This document shows, one piece after another, positions 23,931-35,597 of a DNA stretch of 64,000 nucleotides (position 1 is its first letter; every line of letters begins with the position of its first letter). Under the pieces are notes generated by a model. The model ran no database searches and was not told the DNA's origin. It saw nothing but the letters and a program-made list of their open reading frames with translations. The stretch is from Euryodendron excelsum (taxonomy: Eukaryota; Streptophyta; Magnoliopsida; Ericales; Pentaphylacaceae): the NCBI GenBank assembly GCA_033060915.1, contig CM065384.1:29761001-29825000 (forward strand), read 5' to 3'. A program made the position numbers and the translations under genes.

Positions 23931-25606
23931 TACGGAACAAATTCTAGGTGATCTTTCACAAGAAGTAAGTACTCTATCTTCTCCTAAAAATATATGTAAT
24001 CATCTTGCATTTTTATCACAAAGAGAACCTAAGTGTTTTAATTATACTTAGAATGATGAGTTTTGGATTAATGTTATGCAAGAGGAATTGAATCAATTTG
24101 CAAGGAATGAGGTGTGGCACCTTATTCCTAGGCCTAATGATCATCCAATCATTGGAATCAAATGGGTGTTTAGAAATAAAATGGATGAATCCGGAATTGT
24201 AATAAGGAACATGACAAAACTTGTTGCTTAACGATATAGCCAAGAAGAAGACATTGATTTTGATGAAACATATGCTTCGGTTTCTAGGTTAGAAGCCATT
24301 AGATTATTACTTGCATTCTCACGCTTTAAAGATTTCAAACTATATCAAATGAAAGTTAAAAAGTGATTTTTTAAATGGTTTTATTACTGAAGAAGTATAT
24401 GTTGAGCAACCCCCCGAATTTGAAGATCCAAAGTTTCCCAACAATGTTTTCAAATTAACAAAAGTTTTATATGGTTTCAAGAAAGCCCCAAGGGCTTGGT
24501 ATGAAAGATTGAGCAAGTTTTTAATTAAAAAAGGTGTTTCAAGAGGAAAAAGAGATACCACTCGTTTTATCAAGATAAAAAATAATGTCATACTTTTGGT
24601 ACAAATATATGTAGATAATATTATATTTAGTGCTACTAATGAGTCGTTTTGCAAAGAGTTTGCTAAGTGTATGCAGGGAGAATTCGAGTTGAGTATGATG
24701 GGCAAATTAATTACTTCCTTAGACTTCAAATCAAGCAATCAAAGTAAGGTATCTTTATTAAACTAGCCAAGTACATCAAGCATTTGATTAAGAAGTTTGG
24801 CATGGAAGATGTAAAGCTTATAAGTACTCCAATGAGTACTATAACAAAATTGGATAGCGATGAGAAAGGTAAATCAGTAGATACTAAGCTTTATAGAAGC
24901 ATGATAGGCTCTTTATCATTTCTAACTGTTAGTGGGCTAGATATAATGTTCAGTGTTTGCTTGTGTGCTCGATTTCAATCAAATCGTAATGAATCTCATG
25001 TTATTGCTGTGAAAAGAATCTTTCGTTATCTTAAGCACACACCTAATCTTAGATTATGGTATCCCAAAGGTACATCTTTTAATTTGATTACTTACACTAC
25101 GATGACTATGCGAGGAGTAGAGTTGATAGAAAGAGCACAAGTGGATCTTTCCAACTCCTAGGTAACATGATTGTGTCTTGGTATAGTAAGAAACAAAATT
25201 CAGTTGCTCTCTCCACAACTGAGGCTAAATATGTAGCAGCTGGTGGTTGTTGTGTTCAAGTGTTATAGGTTAAACAACAGTTAGAAGATTATGGTATCTT
25301 GTTTAATCATGTTCTTATTAGATGTGATAATACTAGTGCTATAAACTTGACCAAAAATCCTATTCAACACTCTCGCACAAAGCAGATTGAAATTAGAAAT
25401 CACTTTATATGAGATCATGTGCAAAAGGGTGATATTAAATTTGATTTTGTAAGTACAAACATGCAATTAGCTGATATTTTTACAAAACCATTAAGTGAAG
25501 ACCGGTTCTGCATGATACAAAGAGAATTGAGAATGAGTGATCCTATGTCTAGATTTGTTGATATTCATATTATTTGTCTTTTAGATATGAACAAATGTAT
25601 TGCTTG
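23931..25606 (+). pseudogene. pol: Sirevirus reverse transcriptase and RNase H, copy B
   Basis: RT: IGIKWVFRNKMDESG (about 24150), FDETYASVSRLEAIRLLL, a frameshift near 24360, then KKAPRAWYERLSKFLIKKG. The catalytic motif again reads YVDNI (24608-24622), the same Asp to Asn change as copy A. RNase H part: DTKLYRSMIGSLSF (about 24880), ESHVIAVKRIFRYLKHTP, TAG at 25266-25268 at the shared Trp position, and LADIFTKPLSEDRFCMIQRE to about 25530, better kept than in copy A. Confidence 0.87.
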
Positions 25607-25732
25607 ATTGTGTGAATTATATTTCTTGCTCTTATAATTCATTGCATGCTCATAATAGAACATATTCTTACTCCCAATTAAAAATCCATCTCCTAGATTC
25701 ACTTGCACTCAATATGACCCAATCTTGTTGCA

Positions 25733-25841
25733 TGTGTCGACACATCACGACAGTGGACTCAAAAATGATTTGTTGGCACACTTGTGTCGATACATCAAGT
25801 TCATATGTCGACACATAAGTCGGGACTATATATTTTATAAT
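25733..25841 (+). promoter_or_regulatory. LTR-like promoter module upstream of env-like ORF, copy B
   Basis: TGTGTCGACACA at 25733-25744, TGTGTCGATACA at 25783-25794, TATGTCGACACA at 25804-25815, then CTATATATTTTATAAT at 25826-25841. Between the first two is CACGACAGTGGACTCAAAAA, matching ACAGTGGACAAAAT in the LTR U3. Same layout as 12470-12610. Confidence 0.68.
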
Positions 25842-26060
25842 AGCCCACTTTATAGTCACTTTTACAAACTTTTGAACTGTCCCTTCCTCTCTCTATTTTG
25901 CTCTCCTATTCACACCAACCAACCATCACCAACGATTCGTCACAAATCTCTCTTTCAATCACTTTAAAAACCCTAATCGATCCTTTCTCAATCTCTTATT
26001 CAAACCTTAATCGTCTATCCCCAAAACTCTTAATCTCTCTCAAAACTTCAGACTATCAAA

Positions 26061-26146
26061 ATGGCTCCCAAAATCGATCAGAACCCTACAGAAGTTTCTT
26101 CCAAAAGTCAGAAAAGAGAAAGGGATGGAACACCGTCTCAAGAAAA
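26061..26146 (+). pseudogene. env-like ORF, 5' remnant, copy B
   Basis: ATG at 26061 opens MAPKIDQNPTEVSSKSQK in an undamaged frame for about 28 codons, then the sequence jumps into the middle of an LTR. This shows the original N-terminus, which copy A has lost by a 1-nt indel. Confidence 0.7.
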
Positions 26147-27222
26147 GTGGAAAGGGCTCGAGAATGAAGAAGAAAAGCTCGGCATTAATAAAAAGAAATT
26201 TAGCAGCTCAGCAACAGAAAAAATATAATCATCAAAAGAAAAATTCAATCCAAATTGAATGGAAGACATCTTTGAAGGATTGAAGACTTTGATCTATCAT
26301 CAAATCCTAAAGAAAAGACTCCTTGATGATCTTAAGTATTTTTGAAGAACATCATACCTCAAAGAAAAGATCCCTAGAACATCCCAGATTATTTGAAATT
26401 GAACTGATCAAGGAAAGCATGAAGAACATTTTTTGAGTGATGTGTTAACACATGTGTTTGATGTGTCGACACATAAAAACAGTGGATAAAATCTAGAGAA
26501 TGCAAACTTGATGTGTCGACACATAGAAGGCAAGCGTCGACACTTGGGGACTAACGACTATATTTTTAAACATGATATTGAAGTGGGTGCGAATTTAATG
26601 AAGTTCTAACAACCTCAAACGGGTGAAATCAATTCAGGACTTTATATATAAGCCTCCAAATGCATTTATGGATAAGAGATACAACATTCACTGATTGATT
26701 GAGCTGAAAAATGTAAAAATTCTCTTTGTCTTCACGTTAGCAGTTTGTGAGCTATTTAATTCCCATTTACGATTCATAAAGAGTTTGTATGTCGTTTGTA
26801 TATCATTCATACCCTTGTAAGTGAGAGTTAGTGTGTTCTCTTGTAAAAGAAAAACACTTGTAAGTTGAAGTGAATCTTGGACAAAACCACTTGGTGGCTG
26901 GAAGAACATGGGAAAGAGTTCTTGTGTAAAAGTGAGCTAAGCACTTCAGAAATCAGCATCTATTTTGTAATTGGAGATTACATAATGGAAGAAGACTTCA
27001 AGGGGATCTTAGGGTGAGGACGTAGACCACAAATTGTGGTTAAACCTAGGTAATTATTGGTGTGCTTTCTTGTGCTATGTTTCATTTCATTGTTATCTAC
27101 ATTGCATTGCATGCATCTTAAAGTACTGTTCCATTGATTAGATTAATTTTAATTGATCTTAATTGCTTTAATTTTTAACAAACCCAATTCACCCCTCTCT
27201 TAGGTTGCCTTTTGGGCCAACA
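26147..27222 (+). repeat. Sirevirus LTR3, 5'-truncated
   Basis: Matches LTR1 from about 6378 to its end; the first 540 bp or so are gone together with the rest of the env-like ORF. It keeps both palindromes (26462-26473, 26512-26523) and the TATA box (26642-26652), and ends GGGCCAACA followed by the GCTAG duplication. Confidence 0.85.
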
Positions 27223-27227
27223 GCTAG
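27223..27227. repeat. target-site duplication GCTAG (right)
   Basis: Partner of 5831-5835. Confidence 0.85.
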
Positions 27228-28568
27228 CGGCTGCTATAATGTAGAACTGGAAATCTCACTTGCGTGGTTACAGGAATTGATCATATCTATGATGGCTAGG
27301 TATAGAGAACATGTGAATATAAAGTTCATATGTGGATACTCTTATCGACGAATTGGAGAAGTTCTGGTATATAAGAAGTTGTCAGGTAATGACGACATAA
27401 CATTGCAAACTGTCTTGAATCTCCCTTCTAAATATAGTGACCTGCATTTTGTTGAAATATATGTTGTGAATGAGGGGAGCATAATGATCACCAGTGTTAG
27501 TCGTGTAGATGTGAATTAGGGAGATGTCTAGTCCTATGGTGAACTCTTGACGCTGTTGGGGGGAGGGGGGGTTGATGTATCGTCACTGGGGACATTTACT
27601 GAAATTCTTACACTTGGGCAAAGTAGTCAAAGCGCACAGGGTACAGATACGTTGGGGCAACGAATGTCTAACTTATTCAGCCTAAATGAGAATTGCTCGG
27701 AGGGCCGACGTAATTTTCAACAATTTTAAAATTTTCACATTCCGGCTACACCTCACCCAAATATGTTTCAGGCCAATGGAGGTGCGCAGAAGTGGGAGGT
27801 CCCAGTGCAAGTATGGATCCTATGGAACGGCTCGGTGCTTTAGATGGGATAGGGAGACAGGTAAATGAAGATGGTGATATTCAATCTGTTGAGTCAGATG
27901 AAGATGTTGATATTTTGATGAGAAATGAAGGAAATATTGACTCTGATGATGATGGACACGCACAAGTGAACGTTGCTGACTTGAATGACACTCTCGTGTT
28001 GTTTTCTTACAAACCTGGATGGGGTAGACGATGGCATAACTGGTCAAAATTTATATGATTGCGGTCCGACATGGTCAGATGCAAATTTGAAGTTTACAAA
28101 AGGGATGGTTTTCAGAGATAAAAATGTAGTGATTAGTGCATGTAACTGGTATCATATGAAAAAAAAACAAACATTATTATGTTGTAGAAACAAACAAAAA
28201 AGTATGGAGTATTAGGTGCACTCACGGATGCCTGTGGAAATTGCGTGCATGTTTGAAGAAGAATAACACTTTCTTTGAGATCACGCAATACCTCGGGCCA
28301 TATACCTGTTTACATGGGATGGAGAGCTTGGATCACCACAATCTGAATTCGGCATTCATTACACGCATGATTATGTCCTAAGTTGTGGTAAGTTGTTATG
28401 AGTTTTCAATTTAATCTGAAATTTAAGTATTCATGCCCTTTCTTTGTAAATTTTAAGTATTTGTTTGGATCTTGTGGTATACAGGAAGACCCTTGTTGGA
28501 AGATAGCATTCATAGTGAAGAACGTAACAAATAATGCTGGTTTCACAGTGTCCTATAAGAAAGCATGG
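27223..28568 (+). pseudogene. MULE transposase, N-terminal part with MuDR-type zinc domain
   Basis: Transposase of a Mutator-like DNA transposon. The first part (NVELEISLAWLQELI, about 27238-27516) is open, then acidic low-complexity pieces follow (DEDVDILMRNEG, about 27900). TKGMVFRDKNVVISACNWYH (about 28095-28155) is the start of the MuDR DNA-binding domain. It continues as IRCTHGCLWKLRAC, FFEITQYLGPYTC (about 28210-28310), with the zinc Cys and His residues visible. An intron fits 28388-28484 (GTAAG to ACAG), after which EDPCWKIAFIVKNVT and VSYKKAW lead to the next insertion at 28569. Stops and shifts are present. Confidence 0.75.
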
Positions 28569-30046
28569 TGATCGCTCCCTAAAAGGGTGATACTTAACCG
28601 CAAGTGTGCGACCGCGATGTAATAATAATTTCTCGTCTCGTAAGTACGAGGTCGATCCTACAGGGAAGATGGTTTACGTGAATAGGAAAACTTAGCGTAG
28701 ATCAAAAATCTTAGGAAAAACACTCCAATAAACAAAAATCTAATTTTAAGTTGAGAAAAAATTTGTTTTCTAATTTAATCTAAGAAATAAAGAAAAAGTC
28801 CTGGAATCAATCAATCCAATCAATTGCGTCTCTTGAAATTCCGAAGGAGATAATTTAATAACTTAAATCCTTTAACTACGTCGCGAGTCTCAAATTCAGA
28901 AGATGTAGCAATAAAACCTAGAGTTCTTCAAAACTTCAACTTCTAGAATAAATCGAGTTGTTAGAATCAAGGAAGAGTACCATCGATTCATACAACGCAT
29001 ATACTAAATATAAATTCATGCATAAGCGTTACCGAACATAATCAAACGTCCAGATTTTCGAAGATTTCTAAAATGAAGAAGAAGAAGAAAGACAACCGGA
29101 AAATTTAACTTTAAAACCAAGAACATACCTCCTTTGTTCATCCAAAATCTTTAATTACTCTTCACAATTGTTCCCAAGATGGAATTTAGCTACTCATCAT
29201 AATCATAGATATGCAAAGTTGTATTGAAAATATATTGAAAGACTGAGTAATCTGATTACAGGAATTGAAACCTGAATGAAAACTACGAATAAACTACTCT
29301 AATCTACTCCTAAAACCCTAAAAAAATTCAACCCTAGCAATCCCTTCAAAAACATAAAAAACCCTAAATCTATTCTACTACTTACTAATCTACTCCCAAC
29401 TAAAAAGTGAGTTAATCTATAAATCCTGTCGTCAGTCGTACGAATAGTTTTCACTGAGTGCTCAGATGGGCTGGGTCCCTTCATGAAAGTTGTAGGTTTC
29501 GAAAAGTTATATGAAATCAACATATTATAACCCTGAATAGCCTTTCTGGTTTGCGAGATATGAGTTTCCAAAGTTTCAGCTCTACTTGCTTCAGCAGCTT
29601 GTACCACAGCTTCAGCAGCTTGTATCTTGACAGCAACCTCTTGAAACCTATGATTAAATTGCATTAGAAACTCATTCCATTTAAGCTCAAAACCGTTCGA
29701 ATGCCTGGGCCACCGTTCGAATGTTGCGTCGAACGCACTTCGAATGGGAAAACCTGCTCTCTGAATCTTTTGAACGCACTTCGAACTTGAATTTGATGTG
29801 AAACCGTTTGATGTACCGTTCAAATGCTACTGTGCACTGTTCGAACGCCCTTGAGGATCGTTCGAATGCACTTTGAACGCATATTCTGTTTTTTAACAAA
29901 TTAATCCCCTTTTACCTAGGATTCCTGAAAATAAACACAAACCTAAATTAGTACGAATTAGGATTAAAATGAACACAATTAAACATAATATAAAACTAAC
30001 AATCAGCTAATAAAGACATGTAGATTGCACTTTTAGAGTACAATCA
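28569..30046 (-). mobile_element. solo LTR (1478 bp), probably Athila-like
   Basis: Starts TGATCGCTCC and ends ACAATCA, with CATGG on both sides (28564-28568 and 30047-30051). No internal domain. The start region (CCGCGATGTAATAATAA, then CGAGGTCGATCCTACAGGG) resembles the layout at the start of the LTRs at 30987 and 42367, so the same broad lineage and - orientation are likely but not proven. Positions 29690-29880 hold an array of GTTCGAA(T/C)G motifs. Long open frames on the - strand (29299-29823) have no recognisable domain and are probably chance. Confidence 0.75.
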
Positions 30047-30986
30047 CATGGCTTGGAGGAACAAAAGCCATTACGATTGTATTTGGTGATTGGGACGTGT
30101 CATACGAAAAGCTTCCAAGGTATATGAGAACCTTAGAGCGCAGGAACCCGGGCACGGTTGTGATTTCAGAAACGTGTGACATTGGACGAATGAGAGAAGT
30201 TGCTCTGGATAGAATATTTTGAGTATTTCGGCCATGCATTGAAGGCTTCAAGCACTACCCTTTAGTGATAAGTATCGACGGTACCCTTCTTTATGGAAAA
30301 TACACAAGAGTTATGCTGATTGCTACGGCTAGAACATTGAGGAAAAACATTTTCCCCTTAGCTTTTGCGTTAGTTGAATAAGAAAACTATCATGATTGGG
30401 CATGGTTTATCTACAATTTTAGGCATGTTATTGTGCTAGGGCAGGAGGGGATCACTTTGATTTTTGATCTATATACCGCCATATTGAGCTCCGTCAAACG
30501 TGAATGAGAAACACCATGACGAGGGCAGCCACCTAGATTCCATAGATATTGCCTTAGGCACTTTCGAAGTAATTACCAAACAAAATTCGGTAATGCTAAA
30601 GTTAAGAATCTTATATGGAAAGCTGAAAATGCCCCTTAAGTGCACATGTTCAATGAGATAATGGGAGCAATTAAAAAATTATGTGAGTTGGCGTACAATG
30701 AGTTATGTAGGGAGGACCCTATGAAGTGGACATTGGCACATGATGGAGGTTATCATTGGAGAGTTATAACCACCAAAGATTCAGAGTGCTACAATAATGT
30801 ATTAAGAGGTGCATGAGATTTGCCCATAACTGCATGTGTTCAGGTTACCTTCTACCGCCTGGTTAACACTTTTAATAACAAACGAAGGGAAAATGAGCGT
30901 GATTCAGGTAAGGGGTTGAGGTACGCAAGCGAAGTGCAAGACAAAATAGAAGCGTATCAAGCTCGATCTGCGAGTCATCGCGTAAC
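30047..30986 (+). pseudogene. MULE transposase, DDE catalytic part
   Basis: The reading continues in frame from the previous piece once the solo LTR and one CATGG are removed: VFGDWDVSYEKLPRYMRTL, then FKHYPLVISIDGTLLYGKY with the first catalytic Asp (about 30277). ITLIFDLYTAILSSVK carries the second Asp position (about 30460), then the conserved RHCLRHFRSNYQTKFGNAK (about 30537-30600). TTKDSECYNNVLRGA holds the expected Glu, followed by DLPITACVQVTFYRLVNTF (about 30815). Several in-frame stops (for example near 30221 and 30378) make it inactive. It ends at the Athila insertion. Confidence 0.85.
30982..30986. repeat. target-site duplication GTAAC (left)
   Basis: Identical to GTAAC at 43872-43876; the pair brackets the Athila-type element. 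Confidence 0.85.
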
Positions 30987-32473
30987 TGGTTTTCTCCCAA
31001 ATGTGCTTCACAAATGGAATTACCCACTAGAATATGGGGGTCGCGATCTAGTAAAAATAGAAAAATCCGGTGTCGTTCTCTCCCAAGGGAATTCTGCAAA
31101 TATGGCAAACAACGCTCAACTAGCACAGGAACTTATCATTATGAATTGCAAATGAGAATCTTTTCTTTTTCTGATATAAAAGAGATCAAAAACTTGTTGG
31201 TTTTGAGATGATGGTTGTTCTACGACTAGTGCAAGTACTTAACAATTGATGAAGGCGATAAAATCTAATTTATATGCAATTATAGAAAAGCTTGGATATG
31301 GTTGATTCAATCCACCAATTCACAACAAGGGTTTCAATTGAGAGTTTTATAACTTAAATCAAGAATCACACCTTGAATTCTTGATTCGAAAGATTTTGAC
31401 TATAAATCCTTGGGTTCATGTTTAATTGAGTGTAAAGATGAAATCTATGAGTAGTACCCTAGAATCAAACCTTTGAAATGCGTAAAACCTATACCAAATA
31501 TTAGGTTGTGCATAAATATTACCAAGAGGGGTTATGAATCTAAGTTTTTCAATGAATCTCATACTCAATCAAATAAAACCATAAAAATTTAGAGTTATAG
31601 CTTTAAAGTTCAAACATCCCATTTTAAACCCTTGAAGATCCTTGGTAGATCTTTACAACCACATCCAAGAGATGTTTAGCTACTAAAATCCATAATACAA
31701 AGTATAAATAAAGGTAAATCTAACATTAAACAAAGAGAAACTAGTGTTTGGTTAATAAGAAAGTGAGGGAAAATGCCAAGAAAGTGAGAGAAACATCAAC
31801 TTCATACATAAACATTCATTTACAACAATACAAAGAGAAATAAATGACCAAATGACAAAGTTTTGATGAAAACCTAACTAAAACCTTACAAAATCTCCTA
31901 AAAGTTCGTTGAAAGCTGCTTCCCCCTGTCCAGATCTGAAAATTCTCGAACCCTCTTTTTGTCCCCGCACACACAGCTTTTATATTCTACAAAAAATCAG
32001 ATTGTGAACAGACTGATATATCGGTGAAGAAGTGCGATCGAATGACCGATCGAACCCCCCGATCGAACGGAAAAATGCCCTCTCTAAAGTTTGCTTTGTG
32101 TTCTCTGTGGGAGGGCGTTCCGACGTCACCGATCAAACGACCGATCGATCGGAAAAACGCCCCCTTTGAAGTTTATTGCAGAAAGCCGAACAGAGCTATT
32201 TCTGACGTTGCCGATCGAATGGGATGTTCTGCGATTGATCGATTGATCGAACCTTCGAAGGACTATTCGATTGGCCGATTGATCGGTATGTTGGCACGAT
32301 CGAACGGTCTTCCTATTTTTTGCCCGTTTGCCTCGTCTTCAGCTTCGATTCCTGCAAAAAGTGCACAAAAGGGGTTTAATACATTTTAGGAGTTAAAATA
32401 CTAAATTAACACTTAAATTCAACTAATCAAGTGCCAATTTAGGCTTAGAGATTACTATTTCCGAGAGTAATCA
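30987..32473 (-). repeat. Athila-type LTR, 3' copy
   Basis: Begins TGGTTTTCTCCC (aligned to TGGTCCGCTCTT in the partner) and ends GAGAGTAATCA. It contains the GATCGATCGG-type array at 32012-32310 and, on the - strand, a TATA box at 31977-31986. Clearly homologous to 42367-43871 over its length. Confidence 0.87.
31977..32310 (-). promoter_or_regulatory. Athila LTR promoter: GATCGATCGG array and TATA box (3' LTR)
   Basis: About 300 bp dense in CGATCGAACG, CCGATCGATCGG and variants (32012-32310), then on the sense (-) strand AATATAAAAG at 31986-31977. The partner LTR has the array at 43393-43706 and the TATA box at 43367-43358. Confidence 0.65.
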
Positions 32474-34116
32474 ACACGCCCCAAGTAAGCCTTTGATGGT
32501 TCCTATCAAAGTATGAGAGGAAAAACAGATATGTACAAGATATGTATTAACCTTATTCAAGTCAAGTCTCAATCCACCTAGGTTGTGAACCATTGTAAGG
32601 TAAAAGCATAAAGCATAGAAGAAATAAAACACATTGACGCGTACTACCAATGGCATATGACTCTAATGTCTCGGAACTCATACAATTATGTTCTTGATGC
32701 TTCGATCTAAGTCTCACAAGGCATACACTCAGCTTTGAATATGAACACTCATGGTCTCTTAATGGAAAGCTCATTTAACGAGTAAATGTACAAATCATGC
32801 AAGTAGAGCAATTCCGAAATCAAAAACGAATAAATTGTAAGTGTATCAACTTGGCATAGCTTCATGAAAGAATATTTACAGTTTAAACATAATTTAAAAA
32901 ATTGACATTGATGCCTTATACACAATTGAATTAAAGATTTATGTATTTTTGGATATCGAGGCCATAAGGATGATGAATAAAAGAAGAGTCATGCAAGAGA
33001 ATAGAAAACGGTAATAGGTTTCAACATATGCATGCGCATTACACATGATGATCAATGACATTCACTTTAAAACTTCCAACTTTTCAATAACTTCTGAAAA
33101 TTTCATCTCCCTTCACCTCACTTCTTTTGCATTCTATGATTGTTTTTTTTTTTTTTTTTTTTTTAACTTTTGAGACTCCTTTTCATCCCGTTCTTTTCTT
33201 TTTTTTACTCTTCAACTCCATACACTTCCAACTTTACAAATGTAAGAGCATTGCATCAACTAGCATTGACAGACTTTTAAGCTTATGTGCATGTATATGA
33301 ATATCGAAAAGAAAATATAAACATGAAATGGCTCAATGGAATGAAATGGCTTATGCTTTTATAATCCCAAGAATACAATCAAATCAAAACTTCAAGAGTA
33401 TATAAGGTGTCAATAACTCTATCTAACACTTGAACATGTAAACCAAAATCAAGTATGATGAAGCTATTCAATGAATGAAGATCAGCAAGAATAACCTTGA
33501 ATAAATGTAAGTCACTCTCCAAAGGCAATAAATAGGCTCTAAAGCTCATACGATAAAGATCTTCACCTTATAAGGACATGCATGCATGAGAGTGAAACAT
33601 AGAGTATCATACAACATGCTAGTGAACAACAATGTAAACTCTCTTTTATAATGGTTTTATGACAAAAACTTGCAATGCATCATAGTATCTAAGGTGGATT
33701 AATCATCAACTCAAATTTAATAAAAAACATGGTATGATACCTGTCTGAAACAACCTTGACACCTCTATCACAAAAATCCAAAAAGAAATGACATCAACAA
33801 TCTACAAACATGGTTAGAGTGTCGAGTTATAGTGAAGAGCGATACTGATACCATACAATACCCATTACCTCAGTCAGAACAATACAGGTGATATGAATAT
33901 CAATAAAAAACTATACTTGTAACTGAAATGTCAAAATACACCTAAGATAGACAAAAAAACAAATACAATAGATGTATACAAAAAGGGGGTATGCCAAAAT
34001 AGGAAAGATCACTATACAAACAGCTTAAAAATAAATTCATCCACTATAATAAAAAAGATTTAGATACATCATAATGAAAAAAAAATGCTATGAAGTGCAC
34101 AATGCATCTAATCTAA
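32474..34116 (-). other. Athila 3' untranslated region
   Basis: No coding signal on either strand. A sense-strand CTTGGGGCGTGT directly before the LTR is the likely plus-strand primer. A long T run lies at about 33147-33165 (poly-A in sense). The rest is AT-rich. Confidence 0.6.
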
Positions 34117-35385
34117 CTAGAGATCAAAAAAGAAATTCCTATCATCATCCGCAGGAGGCTGTCCAAGATGTTGGATAATTTTTTGGACTCGAGTGGACTG
34201 TGTCTGCTGCTGCTGCTGAATGTCTATCAGCTGAGTCTAAAGTGCAACAATGGCAGTGTCCTGCAGATCTAATCTAGCCACAATGTCGATATGCCACTGA
34301 TGGCGCTCTGTCTGCTGAGCAGTCAGCTGCTCCTGGATGGCTGCCAAAGTCTGAAGTATCGTCTCCTGAGGTGGCACCTTCTAACCTTGAGTCTGGGGCT
34401 GTGCCGTTTGATCCAGCTAATCCTGCTGCTACTCCCCTGATTGGGTCTCAGCCTGTATCTGAGAAGGCGACTGCTGAGAAGACAAGTGAGCTGAACTGGT
34501 TGCTCGCCCCTTCTTCTCCAACTGCCCTGCCGCCCTCTTCTCTGTCACCCAGTCTATGACGGTCAAAGGGGATAGCAAGATGACATCTGCTGTGCTAACT
34601 CCAGCCGTCCCGATCCTCGCTATCAAAAAGCAACCAAAGGGGATACTGGACTAGGGAGTAGCAACCTGGGTCCCGACCCACAATGCCATATACATGAAGT
34701 GGGGTAAGTCAATAGTCCTGCCCGTCCTAATAGCCCACATTAACTGCCATTGCAACCTACTACACTCCACTGTCCTCCCCAGTGGAGAAATTGAATAGCA
34801 CATCCAGAGGAAAAATAGGTCTGGGGCTATTTGCCTAATCCTAATCGGGGAAGAGGTCCAAGTGTCTCCCGGTGTTAGAATCTCGGCGCACATCTCCTCA
34901 TGAGATGGCAAGTGCTCCCTGTTGTATGAGAACTGAGGGTTAGCAACCCTCGGTAAACCAAACTACTCAACAAAGGAATTTGAGCTGATAACAGCATCCT
35001 TACCCCGAACCTAAGAGCGAATAATATGTCTGTCTCCAGGGATGGGGTCTGTCGATATGTTGGCCATGAACTCTACCACGAGGGTGGCTGAGTATTGGCC
35101 TCTAAAGGAAGCTAATCCTAATCACTGGCAATCGGTCAATGGCTTGAACCAACTGTATGGCTCCTTATTGAACTGACTTATGACCCAACGCCTCTCCACT
35201 ACCACCTTACGGCTGCTCCACACCCGACCGAACTCTTGCTCTTGATCTCTACCCCTGAAACGAGTAGCATCATACTCTCCATCTCTCTCCCTCTTAGCTA
35301 GCTCTCGTTGGAGCTACTGGAACTAAGCTCAAGTTTGAGAAGCCCCCTCCCCAGATGAACCCTCCATACTCTTAGTCTTGACCAT
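34117..35385 (-). pseudogene. Athila env-like / plant transposon-protein ORF
   Basis: Start MVKTKSMEGSSGEG at 35385 (ATG), after the internal promoter-like array. The middle part reads ATLVVEFMANI, VEFGLPRVANPQFSYN with changes, and EEMCAEILTPGDTW, QWQLMWAIRTGRTIDLPHFM (about 34900-34700), wording typical of the third ORF of Athila-type elements (putative plant transposon protein family). The C-terminal part is Gln-rich (AAIQEQLTAQQTERHQW, IDIQQQQQTQ, about 34340-34190) and ends near 34117. Several stops interrupt it. Confidence 0.65.
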
Positions 35386-35597
35386 CTACGTCTAATAAGG
35401 CTAAGTAAACTAAAAATAGAAGAATGGACAAAGATTGGTGGAAGTAATACCTCTCAAGGCGCAGAAAACCGTGAAAAGATCAAGCAAAGTCCACCAAAGT
35501 GAACTAGCAGGGCCTCGCTGCTCCGATATATGAAAAGTCTCTCAAAAAATCTCTGTTTCTCACGATCAAACGCAAATGAACAGTGAACTCTCAGGTT

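Larger units (their letters stand above)
5836..27222 (+). mobile_element. tandem Sirevirus-type Ty1/copia element: LTR-int-LTR-int-LTR
   Basis: The order is LTR1 (5836-7451), internal domain A, LTR2 (19145-20730), internal domain B, truncated LTR3 (26147-27222). The duplication GCTAG flanks the whole at 5831-5835 and 27223-27227, and none separates the units, so the three LTRs share one insertion event. Sirevirus assignment rests on 1.6-kb LTRs, an initiator-Met-type primer site, a CCHC gag, copia-order pol (PR-IN-RT-RH), an env-like ORF after pol and a purine tract ending in AGAT before the LTR. Copy A carries a nested solo LTR (13499-17672). Both copies are dead. Confidence 0.85.

Noticed and set aside
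29299..29823. 174-codon - strand ORF as a gene
   Set aside because: It lies wholly inside the solo LTR, has no recognised domain and crosses the GTTCGAA array.
34371..34559. + strand ORF opposite the Athila env-like gene
   Set aside because: Antisense shadow of the env-like coding sequence.
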